Positions 1 to 4,990 of a stretch of DNA of 6,706 nucleotides are shown piece after piece (the stretch's first letter is position 1; the number at the start of each line of letters is the position of its first letter). The notes beneath the pieces are model-generated. The model searched no databases. It was not told the DNA's origin and saw only the letters and a program-made list of their open reading frames with translations. Made by a program: the position numbers and the translations under genes. Where the stretch lies: positions 1-6,706 of the forward strand of contig DASZLD010000216.1 of NCBI GenBank assembly GCA_035552655.1, read 5' to 3'. The DNA comes from DASXMT01 sp035552655 (GTDB lineage Bacteria; Actinomycetota; Acidimicrobiia; Acidimicrobiales; RAAP-2).

Positions 1-19
1 GTTCTTCTGTGACCCGAAG

Positions 20-96
20 TGGTAGCGGCGGCCGGACTCGAACCGGCGACCCCACGATTATGAGCCGTGTGCTCTGACCAACTGAGCTACGCCGCC
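20..96 (-). tRNA. tRNA-Met(CAT), elongator type, 3' CCA encoded
   Basis: Read on the minus strand, a 7-bp acceptor stem (GGCGGCG with CGCCGCT, ending in a G-U pair) encloses a normal D arm (GTAGCTCAGTTGG), an anticodon loop CTCATAA with anticodon CAT, and a T arm containing GGTTCGAGTCC. The first base pair is G-U, not the unpaired C1-A72 of bacterial initiators, and the D-arm to anticodon pattern resembles E. coli elongator tRNA-Met. A lysidine-modified Ile2 tRNA is the other CAT possibility but fits less well. Discriminator A (position 23) is followed by a genomic CCA (20-22). It lies 7 bases downstream of tRNA-Thr and is probably in the same transcript. Confidence 0.95.
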
Positions 97-103
97 ACGG
101 GCG

Positions 104-176
104 AGCCCCCTGTCGGAATCGAACCGACGACACCAGCCTTACCATGGCTGTGCTCTGCCGACTGAGCTAAGGGGGC
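104..176 (-). tRNA. tRNA-Thr(GGT)
   Basis: The minus strand folds as a standard 73-base tRNA. The acceptor stem is GCCCCCT paired with AGGGGGC, the D arm is TAGCTCAGTCGG, and the anticodon stem CAGCC/GGCTG surrounds loop ATGGTAA with anticodon GGT. The T arm is GTCGG-TTCGATT-CCGAC. Discriminator is U at position 104, and the genome does not encode CCA (next bases CGC), so the CCA-adding enzyme is needed. The tRNA-Met gene follows after 7 bases, which suggests a dicistronic tRNA transcript. Confidence 0.96.
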
Positions 177-204
177 AGTGCGGCTCGACGAGCTGCGACG
201 GGCC

Positions 205-210
205 ATCATA
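205..210 (-). promoter_or_regulatory. Probable -10 box of the tRNA-Thr/tRNA-Met promoter
   Basis: The minus strand reads TATGAT at these bases, one mismatch from TATAAT, 28 bases before the mature 5' end of tRNA-Thr. This would place the transcription start near base 198 and give a leader of about 20 bases, a normal arrangement for a tRNA operon. A -35 box at 16-18 bp spacing is weak (CTGCCG or similar), so the call rests on the -10 box and its position. Confidence 0.5.
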
Positions 211-252
211 GCCACGGAACCAGGGTACCGGCAGTGCCGGCGAGGTCATCGC

Positions 253-258
253 TACCAT
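253..258 (+). promoter_or_regulatory. Candidate -10 box for a leaderless acetyltransferase mRNA
   Basis: TACCAT fits the TANNNT form of actinobacterial -10 boxes and ends 6 bases before ATG 265, so transcription could begin at the start codon itself. No clear -35 box is visible. The same geometry occurs in front of yajQ. This is inference from spacing only. Confidence 0.35.
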
Positions 259-264
259 CGGCAG

Positions 265-753
265 ATGCAAGTCCGACTGGCCAACCTCGGCGACGCCGAA
301 GCAATTCGCACCATCTACAACGCCGAGGTTACCGGTGGCACCTCCACCTTCGACCTCAGGCCACGTACCCCAGAGGACCAGGTGGCGTGGCTCCGCCGCC
401 ACGAAGGGGCCCATCCCGCGGTGGTGGCCACCGACCCTGACGGCACCGTCTTGGGGTTCGGATCGCTCTCCTCCTTCCGCGAGCGACCGGCTTATTCGAC
501 CACCGTCGAGAACTCCGTCTACGTCGACCCAGCCAGGCAGGGCACTGGCGTGGGACGGGCGTTGCTCGAGGAGCTGATCGCCCAAGCCACCCACATGGGC
601 TTCCACACCATGATCGCTCGCGTCGTGGGGGACAACGAAGCCTCGCTGGGCCTCCATAAGGCCTGCGGGTTCGAACTGATCGGGGTGGAACGGGAGATCG
701 GTCGGAAGTTCGGCCACTGGCTCGATTGTTGGGTGCTCCAGCGCATGCTCTGA
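265..753 (+). CDS. GNAT N-acetyltransferase, phosphinothricin/methionine sulfoximine acetyltransferase-like
   Basis: A 162-residue cytosolic enzyme expected to transfer acetyl from acetyl-CoA to the amino group of an amino-acid analogue such as phosphinothricin, methionine sulfoximine or methionine sulfone; the real substrate cannot be read from sequence. Family signs are the start VRLANLGDAEAIRTIYN, the core TVENSVYV with Glu82 at the place of the proposed catalytic Glu of Bar/PAT, the acetyl-CoA loop RQGTGVG at 91-97, the NEASLGLHKACGF segment, and the late GRKFGHWLD motif. Length matches the family. The frame is open back to 178, next to tRNA-Thr, but homology to the family begins at ATG 265, so I take that start. 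No Shine-Dalgarno sequence sits at the right distance; TACCAT at 253-258 lies 6 bases before the ATG, which suggests a leaderless message. It stands alone and converges on the mannosyltransferase gene. Confidence 0.9.
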   Translation: MQVRLANLGDAEAIRTIYNAEVTGGTSTFDLRPRTPEDQVAWLRRHEGAHPAVVATDPDGTVLGFGSLSSFRERPAYSTTVENSVYVDPARQGTGVGRALLEELIAQATHMGFHTMIARVVGDNEASLGLHKACGFELIGVEREIGRKFGHWLDCWVLQRML

Positions 754-796
754 GGCGCTGCCCGTGAGCCCCGCGGATGAACCCTGCTCGTTCGCT

Positions 797-846
797 GCTC
801 TCCGGGAGCCACCCGTGAGCGCTCTCCGGGGACCACACTCGTGAGC
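797..846. repeat. Imperfect direct repeat between the convergent acetyltransferase and mannosyltransferase genes
   Basis: Two adjacent copies, 797-820 and 821-846, share GCTCTCCGGG at the left and CGTGAGC at the right with a variable centre. A decayed third copy starts near 847 (CGCTCCGGCGACC), and CCCGTGAGC also occurs once near 760-768. The region is non-coding and lies between the two stop codons. It looks like local slippage duplication; no known repeat family is recognised. Confidence 0.55.
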
Positions 847-854
847 TCGCTCCG

Positions 855-871
855 GCGACCCCGAGGGTCGC
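855..871. terminator. Hairpin between convergent genes, possible bidirectional terminator
   Basis: A perfect 7-bp stem GCGACCC/GGGTCGC closes a 3-base loop, 6 bases beyond the stop codon of the minus-strand mannosyltransferase and about 100 bases after the acetyltransferase stop. There is no U-tract on either strand, so it would be a U-less terminator of the kind proposed for high-GC actinomycetes, or simply a processing hairpin. Confidence 0.4.
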
Positions 872-877
872 TTCGAG

Positions 878-2560
878 CTAGGCGCCGCTGGCCACCGGGG
901 CCATGAGGAGATCCGACGTGGCGCTGGCCGGGACGCGTCGCTCCCAGGTGGCCAGGGGAATGGTGAGGACGACCAGCAACCACAGCAAGGTCAGCACGAT
1001 CGAAAGCGGATCACCGTGGATGAGCAGATTGCCCAGCTGGGCGGCCCCCGGGAGCTCCAGGAAGGCGGTCACCATGGCCAGCCCGATGACCCAGGAGCGC
1101 AGGCGGCCCACCGCCACCGGTGCCAGCAACACGAGGGCCCACGACAGATACCAGGGCTGATCGACCGGTCCGAGCACGACGAACAGCAGCAGCGTCAGAC
1201 CCATGGCCTTCAGGTGTCCGATCCGATCGCTGTTCCACAGCAGCCACACCCCGGCCACGCCGGCAATGAGGAGCCCGAGGAACCGGGTCACCGTGAGAAA
1301 ACCGCCGAGCCCGACTCCGACGTGCACGAGATGAGCCAGGCTGGTGCCGATGAAGGCGATGGCAGTGGTCGGGGCCATCCAGGAACGGACGACACCGGGT
1401 GTGGCCAGGTTCTGCACCCAACCCCATCCCAGCCCGCTCTCATAGGAGAAGAAGGCGAGGACGATGAGACCGAGCAGACCGGCGGTGATGACCGGTCGAA
1501 TCCGGTCGCGTTTGGGCGCGGCGGTGCCCAACCATCCCCAGCCGATATAGAGAATGCCGATGGCGGCGGGTGCCTTGATGGACGTGGCCAGTGCGCACAG
1601 GATGATGCCGAGTACCGGTCGCTTCTCCTTGGCCAGGGTGAACCCCGCCACCAGCAGCCCGAGCATCAGGGCATCGTTGTGGGCACTCCCGATCAAGTAG
1701 AGGATGACCACGGGATTGAGCACGGTCAGGGTGAAGAGCTCGGCCCCGTCGCGGTGATAGAGCTTGGCCAGGCGAGGGATGCACACGGCGATGAGGATCA
1801 CCCCAGCCAGGGACAAGAGCCGCAAGAGCACGATGGTGGCCAGCTCGTTGTGGAAGGTGATCCGGGCGAAGAAGCCGTCGATCTGCAAGAACAGCGGCCC
1901 ATAGGGTGCCGGCGTGTTGCCCCACAGCGGGTCGACCGGCGCCGAGAAGGCGTTGTTGCCCAGCTGGAAGGGGCCGTAGAGATACGGGTTCATGTGGCGG
2001 CTGACCATCTCGCCCTGAGCCGCGTAGGAGTACACGTCCCGGCTGAAGATCGGGGCGATCACCATCATCGGCAGCGACCACAGGACGAAGACCCACTTCA
2101 TCTGCCGGATCGGGATGCCGGGGCGCCGGGCATAGAGGCGGGTCATCCCCCACCACACCCGCATCAACAACAGCAGGCCCCCGTAGACGGCGGCTAGGCC
2201 GAAGTACACGCCCCAGGTGCTCGCACCACCGGACTGGGGTTCACCGAAGAACCAGACACCGGGCATCTCGAGCTTGAACGGCGAGCTCGGCATGGATGCG
2301 CCGATGCTGATGGCCATGAGGGCGACGAAGCCCAACAGCGCGGGTCGCAGCACCAGACCCCGGGGCTCGACGAGATCTTCGGGGTTGGTCGTCTGGCCCG
2401 CCGGCGTGGCCATCCGGTCCCTGATCCGTGTCACTTCGAGGACCTGATGGGAGGCGGTGGCCAGGGCCGCCTTCAACCGCTCCACGGCGTTGGTCGAGGC
2501 GCGGCCCAACCGGCCGCCTTCCTCTTCCAGCGTGTCCGCCACGTGGAACTCGGACGACAT
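878..2560 (-). CDS. Polyprenol-phosphomannose-dependent alpha-1,6-mannosyltransferase, MptA/MptB-like (GT-C fold)
   Basis: A 560-residue multi-pass membrane enzyme with about a dozen hydrophobic segments. It probably moves mannose from a polyprenyl phosphomannose donor on the outer face of the membrane, extending an alpha-1,6-mannan backbone as in mycobacterial lipomannan or lipoarabinomannan synthesis. After a hydrophilic N-terminal region of roughly 70 residues with no membrane segment, the first large loop carries the MptA/MptB-type signature SRDVYSYAAQGEM (173-185, Asp175 the likely acidic catalytic or metal-site residue), then NPYLYGP (191-197) and WGNTPAPYGPLFL (213-225). GSAHNDALMLGL near 291-302 is also typical. 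I choose ATG 2560 because AGGAG (2571-2575) precedes it by 10 bases; the frame also has an upstream GTG at 2578, but that would overlap this ribosome-binding site. The gene lies 271 bases downstream of a second GT-C gene and appears to have its own promoter. Donor and linkage are inferred from family. Confidence 0.88.
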   Translation of the reverse strand: MSSEFHVADTLEEEGGRLGRASTNAVERLKAALATASHQVLEVTRIRDRMATPAGQTTNPEDLVEPRGLVLRPALLGFVALMAISIGASMPSSPFKLEMPGVWFFGEPQSGGASTWGVYFGLAAVYGGLLLLMRVWWGMTRLYARRPGIPIRQMKWVFVLWSLPMMVIAPIFSRDVYSYAAQGEMVSRHMNPYLYGPFQLGNNAFSAPVDPLWGNTPAPYGPLFLQIDGFFARITFHNELATIVLLRLLSLAGVILIAVCIPRLAKLYHRDGAELFTLTVLNPVVILYLIGSAHNDALMLGLLVAGFTLAKEKRPVLGIILCALATSIKAPAAIGILYIGWGWLGTAAPKRDRIRPVITAGLLGLIVLAFFSYESGLGWGWVQNLATPGVVRSWMAPTTAIAFIGTSLAHLVHVGVGLGGFLTVTRFLGLLIAGVAGVWLLWNSDRIGHLKAMGLTLLLFVVLGPVDQPWYLSWALVLLAPVAVGRLRSWVIGLAMVTAFLELPGAAQLGNLLIHGDPLSIVLTLLWLLVVLTIPLATWERRVPASATSDLLMAPVASGA

Positions 2561-2570
2561 GGGGGTGAAT

Positions 2571-2575
2571 CTCCT
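2571..2575 (-). promoter_or_regulatory. Ribosome-binding site that fixes the mannosyltransferase start
   Basis: AGGAG on the minus strand ends 10 bases before ATG 2560. Because it lies inside the first codons of the longer reading from GTG 2578, it supports the shorter protein. Confidence 0.7.
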
Positions 2576-2668
2576 CACTCGAATAATCAGCCCTGCTCCG
2601 ACGACTTTTCTACCAGCCCGCTGGCCCTAGAGCCCGTAGCGCCGAAGACGCTGCTCAGGCCCCAAAAC

Positions 2669-2690
2669 CACGGCACTACATCACGGCACT
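2669..2690. repeat. CACGGCACT direct repeat in the mannosyltransferase leader
   Basis: CACGGCACT occurs at 2669-2677 and exactly again at 2682-2690, a 13-base period, in the 271-base gap between the two mannosyltransferase genes and downstream of the candidate promoter. It could be an operator, a leader-RNA element or a slippage duplicate. Confidence 0.5.
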
Positions 2691-2731
2691 GCGCTGATCC
2701 CAAGACTGACCTACCCGGGCGCCTGGGATCC

Positions 2732-2747
2732 GTAACGTTATTGTAAC
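2732..2747. promoter_or_regulatory. GTAAC-N6-GTAAC direct repeat, possible response-regulator box
   Basis: Two identical GTAAC half-sites at 2732-2736 and 2743-2747 are offset by 11 bases, one helical turn, and cover the candidate -10 box and transcription start of the minus-strand mannosyltransferase promoter. Direct repeats of this shape are typical of OmpR-family regulators; MtrA and GlnR of actinobacteria bind GTAAC/GTTAC-like half-sites. Overlap with the -10 box suggests repression. Assignment to a regulator is inference. Confidence 0.4.
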
Positions 2748-2767
2748 TATCACAGGAGCTCAGGCAA
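2740..2767 (-). promoter_or_regulatory. Candidate sigma-70-type promoter of the MptA/MptB-like gene
   Basis: On the minus strand, TTGCCT (2762-2767) and TACAAT (2740-2745) are separated by 16 bases. TACAAT is one mismatch from the consensus -10 box, and TTGCCT matches four of six bases of a -35 box. The start would fall near 2733 and leave a leader of about 170 bases before ATG 2560. It sits in the only AT-rich island of the gap. The long leader contains small hairpins (for example AGCGTC/GGCGCT), but I recognise no known riboswitch. Confidence 0.45.
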
Positions 2768-2831
2768 TGGCACCTGGTGGTCATGGGCCAAGAGTCCTGG
2801 CCGGACGCCATCTCCGAGCGCCGGATTCCGG

Positions 2832-4172
2832 TCACCGGGCGTCGGGCTGGAGCCTTCCCGCTCGTATGGAGAGCCTCGGCCGGGGGTGCGCCTTGGCCCA
2901 CAGCGCCCATTCCGATGCCGTCCAGACGACCAAGACGGCCGCCCCCATCAGCACGAGGGCGTTGCCGGCCACATACGAGGCCGGCCCGTGCTGGAGCCAC
3001 AGGTAGGGAGCAACCACGGCCAGGCCCACGAGGACCAACAACAGCCATGCCACCGCCCGGTGCACCCGCCACAGGGAGACTGCGGCGATAGGGGCGATGG
3101 CCACCCAGGACCAATGGTGGGTCCAGGACACCGGACTGACCAAGAGTTCGGTCAGCCCCAGGGCCATCACCGTCTCCGCCGTCCGGTGCGCCGCCGTCAG
3201 CCGAGCGGCCAGAAACACGCCGCAGGCCACGGTGGCGATGACCAGAATCACCCAGAGGACCGCGGTCAGGTTGCCCCAGTGAAAGGGCGGGCGGCGGAGG
3301 AGACCGTTCCACGACTGGTTGGACACGATGGCGATGGGACCGGTGCGCTGAGCATCGGTGGCCTGATGGAACCAGTACAGATTGGAGTCCGAAGGCAAGA
3401 TGAGCCAGCTGACCGCGGTGGCGACGACAAAGGTGCCCACCCCCCGAGCTAGCGAGCGCCAGTCCCTGCGCACCACGAACGCAGCCAGATACAAGAGGGG
3501 CGTGAGCTTGATGGCACCGGCCACCCCGACCAGGCACCCCCGCCACCAGGTGCGCGTGGTCTGCTGGTTGGTCAGGTCGACCACCACCAACAGCATCAGC
3601 AGCACATTGATCTGGGCGTAGTCCATGTTGCTTCTGACCGGCTCGAGGGCCAGGGTGGCGGCCGCGCCCCAGAGCGCGGCCACGGCCAGAGCCCTCGGCT
3701 TGTCCATTCGCAGGCCTGACGGTGGCATGGCCGTCCCCGGGCCTGACGGCGGCTTCGCCATCCCGGGGCCTGACGGCGGCGCCCCGGGCTCTGTAGGGAC
3801 TTCGCCGGGGTTGGCCGTCAACTGGCGTTCGCCGGCGTTGGCCGTCAAGAGGCGATAGAGGGTGAACACCAGGGCGGCCGAGCTGGCCAGCCACCACAGC
3901 GCTTCGATCAAGCCCAGCGGGCCCAGCGACAACGGGCTGAGGACGAGCAGGGCGAACGGGGGGTAAGTGAACGGAAGGTGGCTCTCGGTGTAGAAGCCGG
4001 TGAACGGACTTCCACCGTGGAAGAGCGCGTGGCCCGCCGATCGATAGACCCGGAGGTCGAGATGCCAGTGCGTCCCGAAGTGGACCATGTACCCAGCAGA
4101 GGCGAGCCACACCACGGCGGCGGCCGTCGCCACTACCCACGTCGGCGTGGCTCGGATCCGTGCGAGTGACAT
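2832..4172 (-). CDS. GT87 (DUF2029) family membrane mannosyltransferase, PimE-like, with nonapeptide-repeat loop
   Basis: A 446-residue polytopic GT-C enzyme, probably an alpha-1,2-mannosyltransferase using polyprenyl phosphomannose, related to PimE and the arabinomannan-branching enzymes of mycobacteria. TM1 is at about 12-30. The first extracytoplasmic loop has HLDLRVYRSAG, with Asp39 at the place of the proposed catalytic Asp of PimE, followed by PFTYPPFALLVLSPL (67-81), both hallmarks of the family. Later features include NMDYAQINVLLMLL, GAIKLTPLLYL and SWTHHWSW. Residues 109-159 form an insert of nonapeptide repeats between two membrane segments. I choose ATG 4172 because GGGAG lies four bases upstream and TM1 follows closely; a TTG start at 4223 would add 17 residues and cannot be ruled out. 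Its product and the MptA/MptB-like enzyme downstream could act on the same glycan. No clear promoter is seen. Confidence 0.85.
   Translation of the reverse strand: MSLARIRATPTWVVATAAAVVWLASAGYMVHFGTHWHLDLRVYRSAGHALFHGGSPFTGFYTESHLPFTYPPFALLVLSPLSLGPLGLIEALWWLASSAALVFTLYRLLTANAGERQLTANPGEVPTEPGAPPSGPGMAKPPSGPGTAMPPSGLRMDKPRALAVAALWGAAATLALEPVRSNMDYAQINVLLMLLVVVDLTNQQTTRTWWRGCLVGVAGAIKLTPLLYLAAFVVRRDWRSLARGVGTFVVATAVSWLILPSDSNLYWFHQATDAQRTGPIAIVSNQSWNGLLRRPPFHWGNLTAVLWVILVIATVACGVFLAARLTAAHRTAETVMALGLTELLVSPVSWTHHWSWVAIAPIAAVSLWRVHRAVAWLLLVLVGLAVVAPYLWLQHGPASYVAGNALVLMGAAVLVVWTASEWALWAKAHPRPRLSIRAGRLQPDAR
3696..3776 (-). repeat. 27-bp tandem repeat, three copies, coding PSGPGMAKP-type nonapeptides
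   Basis: On the plus strand GGCCTGAC recurs at 3713, 3740 and 3767, exactly 27 bases apart. In the protein the copies read PSGPGMAKP (133-141), PSGPGTAMP (142-150) and PSGLRMDKP (151-159). The repeat is in frame, so gain or loss of copies would change only loop length. Confidence 0.85.
3795..3848 (-). repeat. Second 27-bp tandem repeat, two copies, coding LTANxGExx nonapeptides
   Basis: TTCGCCGG followed by GTTGGCCGTCAA occurs at 3801 and again at 3828, a 27-base offset. The peptides are LTANAGERQ (109-117) and LTANPGEVP (118-126). It adjoins the PSG repeats after a six-residue linker and has the same period with unrelated sequence. Confidence 0.8.
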
Positions 4173-4233
4173 GACGCTCCCGGTTCTGACGATCGGGTGA
4201 TCCGGCAACCACGCCCGAAACAACCTCTGTAGC

Positions 4234-4247
4234 CCACCTCCCGGTGG
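4234..4247. other. Small hairpin upstream of the GT87 gene
   Basis: CCACC and GGTGG pair around the loop TCCC. It lies just beyond the large hairpin that follows tRNA-Tyr, in the 126-base gap before ATG 4172, and may help end tRNA transcription or shape the GT87 leader. Weak evidence. Confidence 0.3.
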
Positions 4248-4254
4248 AGCCCCC

Positions 4255-4287
4255 CCGCCAACCGGCTGGACGACAGCCGGTTGGCGG
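4255..4287 (-). terminator. Strong hairpin after tRNA-Tyr, probable terminator
   Basis: A perfect 13-bp stem (CCGCCAACCGGCT with AGCCGGTTGGCGG) closes a 7-base loop, 11 bases past the 3' end of tRNA-Tyr. On the minus strand it is followed by a G-run, not U residues, so any intrinsic activity would be of the U-less type. Its position makes tRNA-Tyr termination, or 3' end protection before processing, the natural role. Confidence 0.65.
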
Positions 4288-4298
4288 AGCCTGTGCGG

Positions 4299-4380
<82 letters not shown>

Positions 4381-4391
4381 GCAGACGGGGA

Positions 4392-4397
4392 AGGATA
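4392..4397 (-). promoter_or_regulatory. Candidate -10 box of the tRNA-Tyr promoter
   Basis: TATCCT on the minus strand fits TANNNT and ends 11 bases before the mature tRNA, giving a very short leader of about 5 bases. Its -35 region would reach to the yajQ -10 box, so the two divergent promoters are interleaved. Confidence 0.4.
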
Positions 4398-4413
4398 CTG
4401 CCAAGCGCGGCGC

Positions 4414-4419
4414 TACTGT
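4414..4419 (+). promoter_or_regulatory. Candidate -10 box for leaderless yajQ mRNA
   Basis: TACTGT (TANNNT) ends 6 bases before ATG 4426, so the transcript would begin at or within a base or two of the start codon. The six intervening bases, TTCCTC, are pyrimidine-rich and the opposite of a Shine-Dalgarno sequence, which supports leaderless translation. Confidence 0.5.
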
Positions 4420-4425
4420 TTCCTC

Positions 4426-4914
4426 ATGCCAACCTTCGACATTGTCTCCGAGGTCGACATGCAGGAAGTCCGCAACGCGGTGGATCAGGCCAATCGCGAG
4501 GCGACGACCCGGTTCGACTTCAAGGGCACCGATTCGACCATCGAGCTGAACGACAAGGAGCTGATCCTCAACTCCAACACCGAGGACAGGCTCCGGGCCC
4601 TGTACCAGGTGCTCCAGGAAAAGCTGGTCAAGCGATCGGTGTCGCTGAAGTCTCTGGATCTCGGAAAGATCGAGGAGGCCTCGCGCGGCGCCGCCCGCCA
4701 ACGGATCGGGATCCAGGCGGGGATCTCGTCGGATCACGCCCGGAAGTTGAACAAGTTCATCAAGGACCTGGGTCGCAAGGGCGTGAGCTCGCAGACCCAG
4801 GGCGAGCAACTCCGGGTGTCGGGCAAGAAGCGCGACGACCTCCAAGCAGTCATCGCCGCCTGCAAGGAGGAGGACTTCGGTATCCCCCTCCAGTTCAACA
4901 ACTTCCGGGACTGA
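4426..4914 (+). CDS. yajQ: YajQ family nucleotide-binding protein (UPF0234/DUF520)
   Basis: A 162-residue soluble cytosolic protein that matches the YajQ family from end to end: it opens with MPTFDIVSEVDMQEVRNAVD, has RFDFKG at 29-34, ends with the conserved RDDLQAVIA and the terminal QFNNFRD. Members bind nucleotides or tRNA, and a Xanthomonas homologue binds cyclic di-GMP and acts with a transcription factor; the role in actinobacteria is not settled. The length is standard and all conserved blocks are present. The start is the only ATG that gives the family N-terminus, and it lacks a Shine-Dalgarno sequence (see the -10 box at 4414). It is divergent from tRNA-Tyr and convergent with cobT, so it is probably a single-gene unit whose 3' end runs into a G-rich repeat block. 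Confidence 0.96.
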   Translation: MPTFDIVSEVDMQEVRNAVDQANREATTRFDFKGTDSTIELNDKELILNSNTEDRLRALYQVLQEKLVKRSVSLKSLDLGKIEEASRGAARQRIGIQAGISSDHARKLNKFIKDLGRKGVSSQTQGEQLRVSGKKRDDLQAVIAACKEEDFGIPLQFNNFRD

Positions 4915-4937
4915 CCCTTCGAGGTCGTGCGGTTCGT

Positions 4938-4982
4938 GCGGCTCGGGTTCGGGCGGCCTGGAGTCGGGCGGCTCGGGGTCGG
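4938..4982. repeat. 15-bp G-rich tandem repeat, three copies
   Basis: Copies start at 4938, 4953 and 4968 with a further GCGG at 4983, and follow the pattern GCGGCYYGGRKTCGG. The block is non-coding and begins 24 bases after the yajQ stop. It adjoins a separate 20-bp array. Confidence 0.75.
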
Positions 4983-4987
4983 GCGGG
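4966..4987 (+). other. Canonical G-quadruplex motif in the yajQ 3' region
   Basis: Four runs of at least three G lie at 4966-4968, 4975-4978, 4981-4983 and 4985-4987, with loops of 6, 2 and 1 bases, which meets the G3+N1-7 rule. It would be present in the yajQ RNA and in the non-template strand for yajQ. Whether it folds is not known. Confidence 0.5.
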
Positions 4988-4990
4988 CCC

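Noticed and set aside
178..264. An N-terminal extension of the acetyltransferase back to GTG 178.
   Set aside because: It would start right against the tRNA-Thr gene, adds 29 residues absent from the family, and covers the tRNA promoter; ATG 265 matches the family start.
1016..2197. A 393-codon plus-strand ORF antisense to the MptA/MptB-like gene.
   Set aside because: Its composition (Gly, Gln, His, Asp and Pro-rich, no hydrophobic core) is that of a shadow frame; the minus-strand protein has clear membrane segments and motifs.
2767..3006. A 79-codon plus-strand ORF starting with ATG 2767 and preceded by a good AGGAG, near the GTAAC box.
   Set aside because: Most of it is antisense to the GT87 gene, the peptide is Arg/Pro/Ala-rich with no recognisable domain, and long antisense ORFs are expected at this GC content. 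The good ribosome-binding site keeps a small doubt.
97..4298. An integrated element bounded by tRNA-Tyr with a duplicated tRNA 3' end as attachment site.
   Set aside because: I found no second copy of the tRNA-Tyr 3' end and no integrase or excisionase gene in the window.
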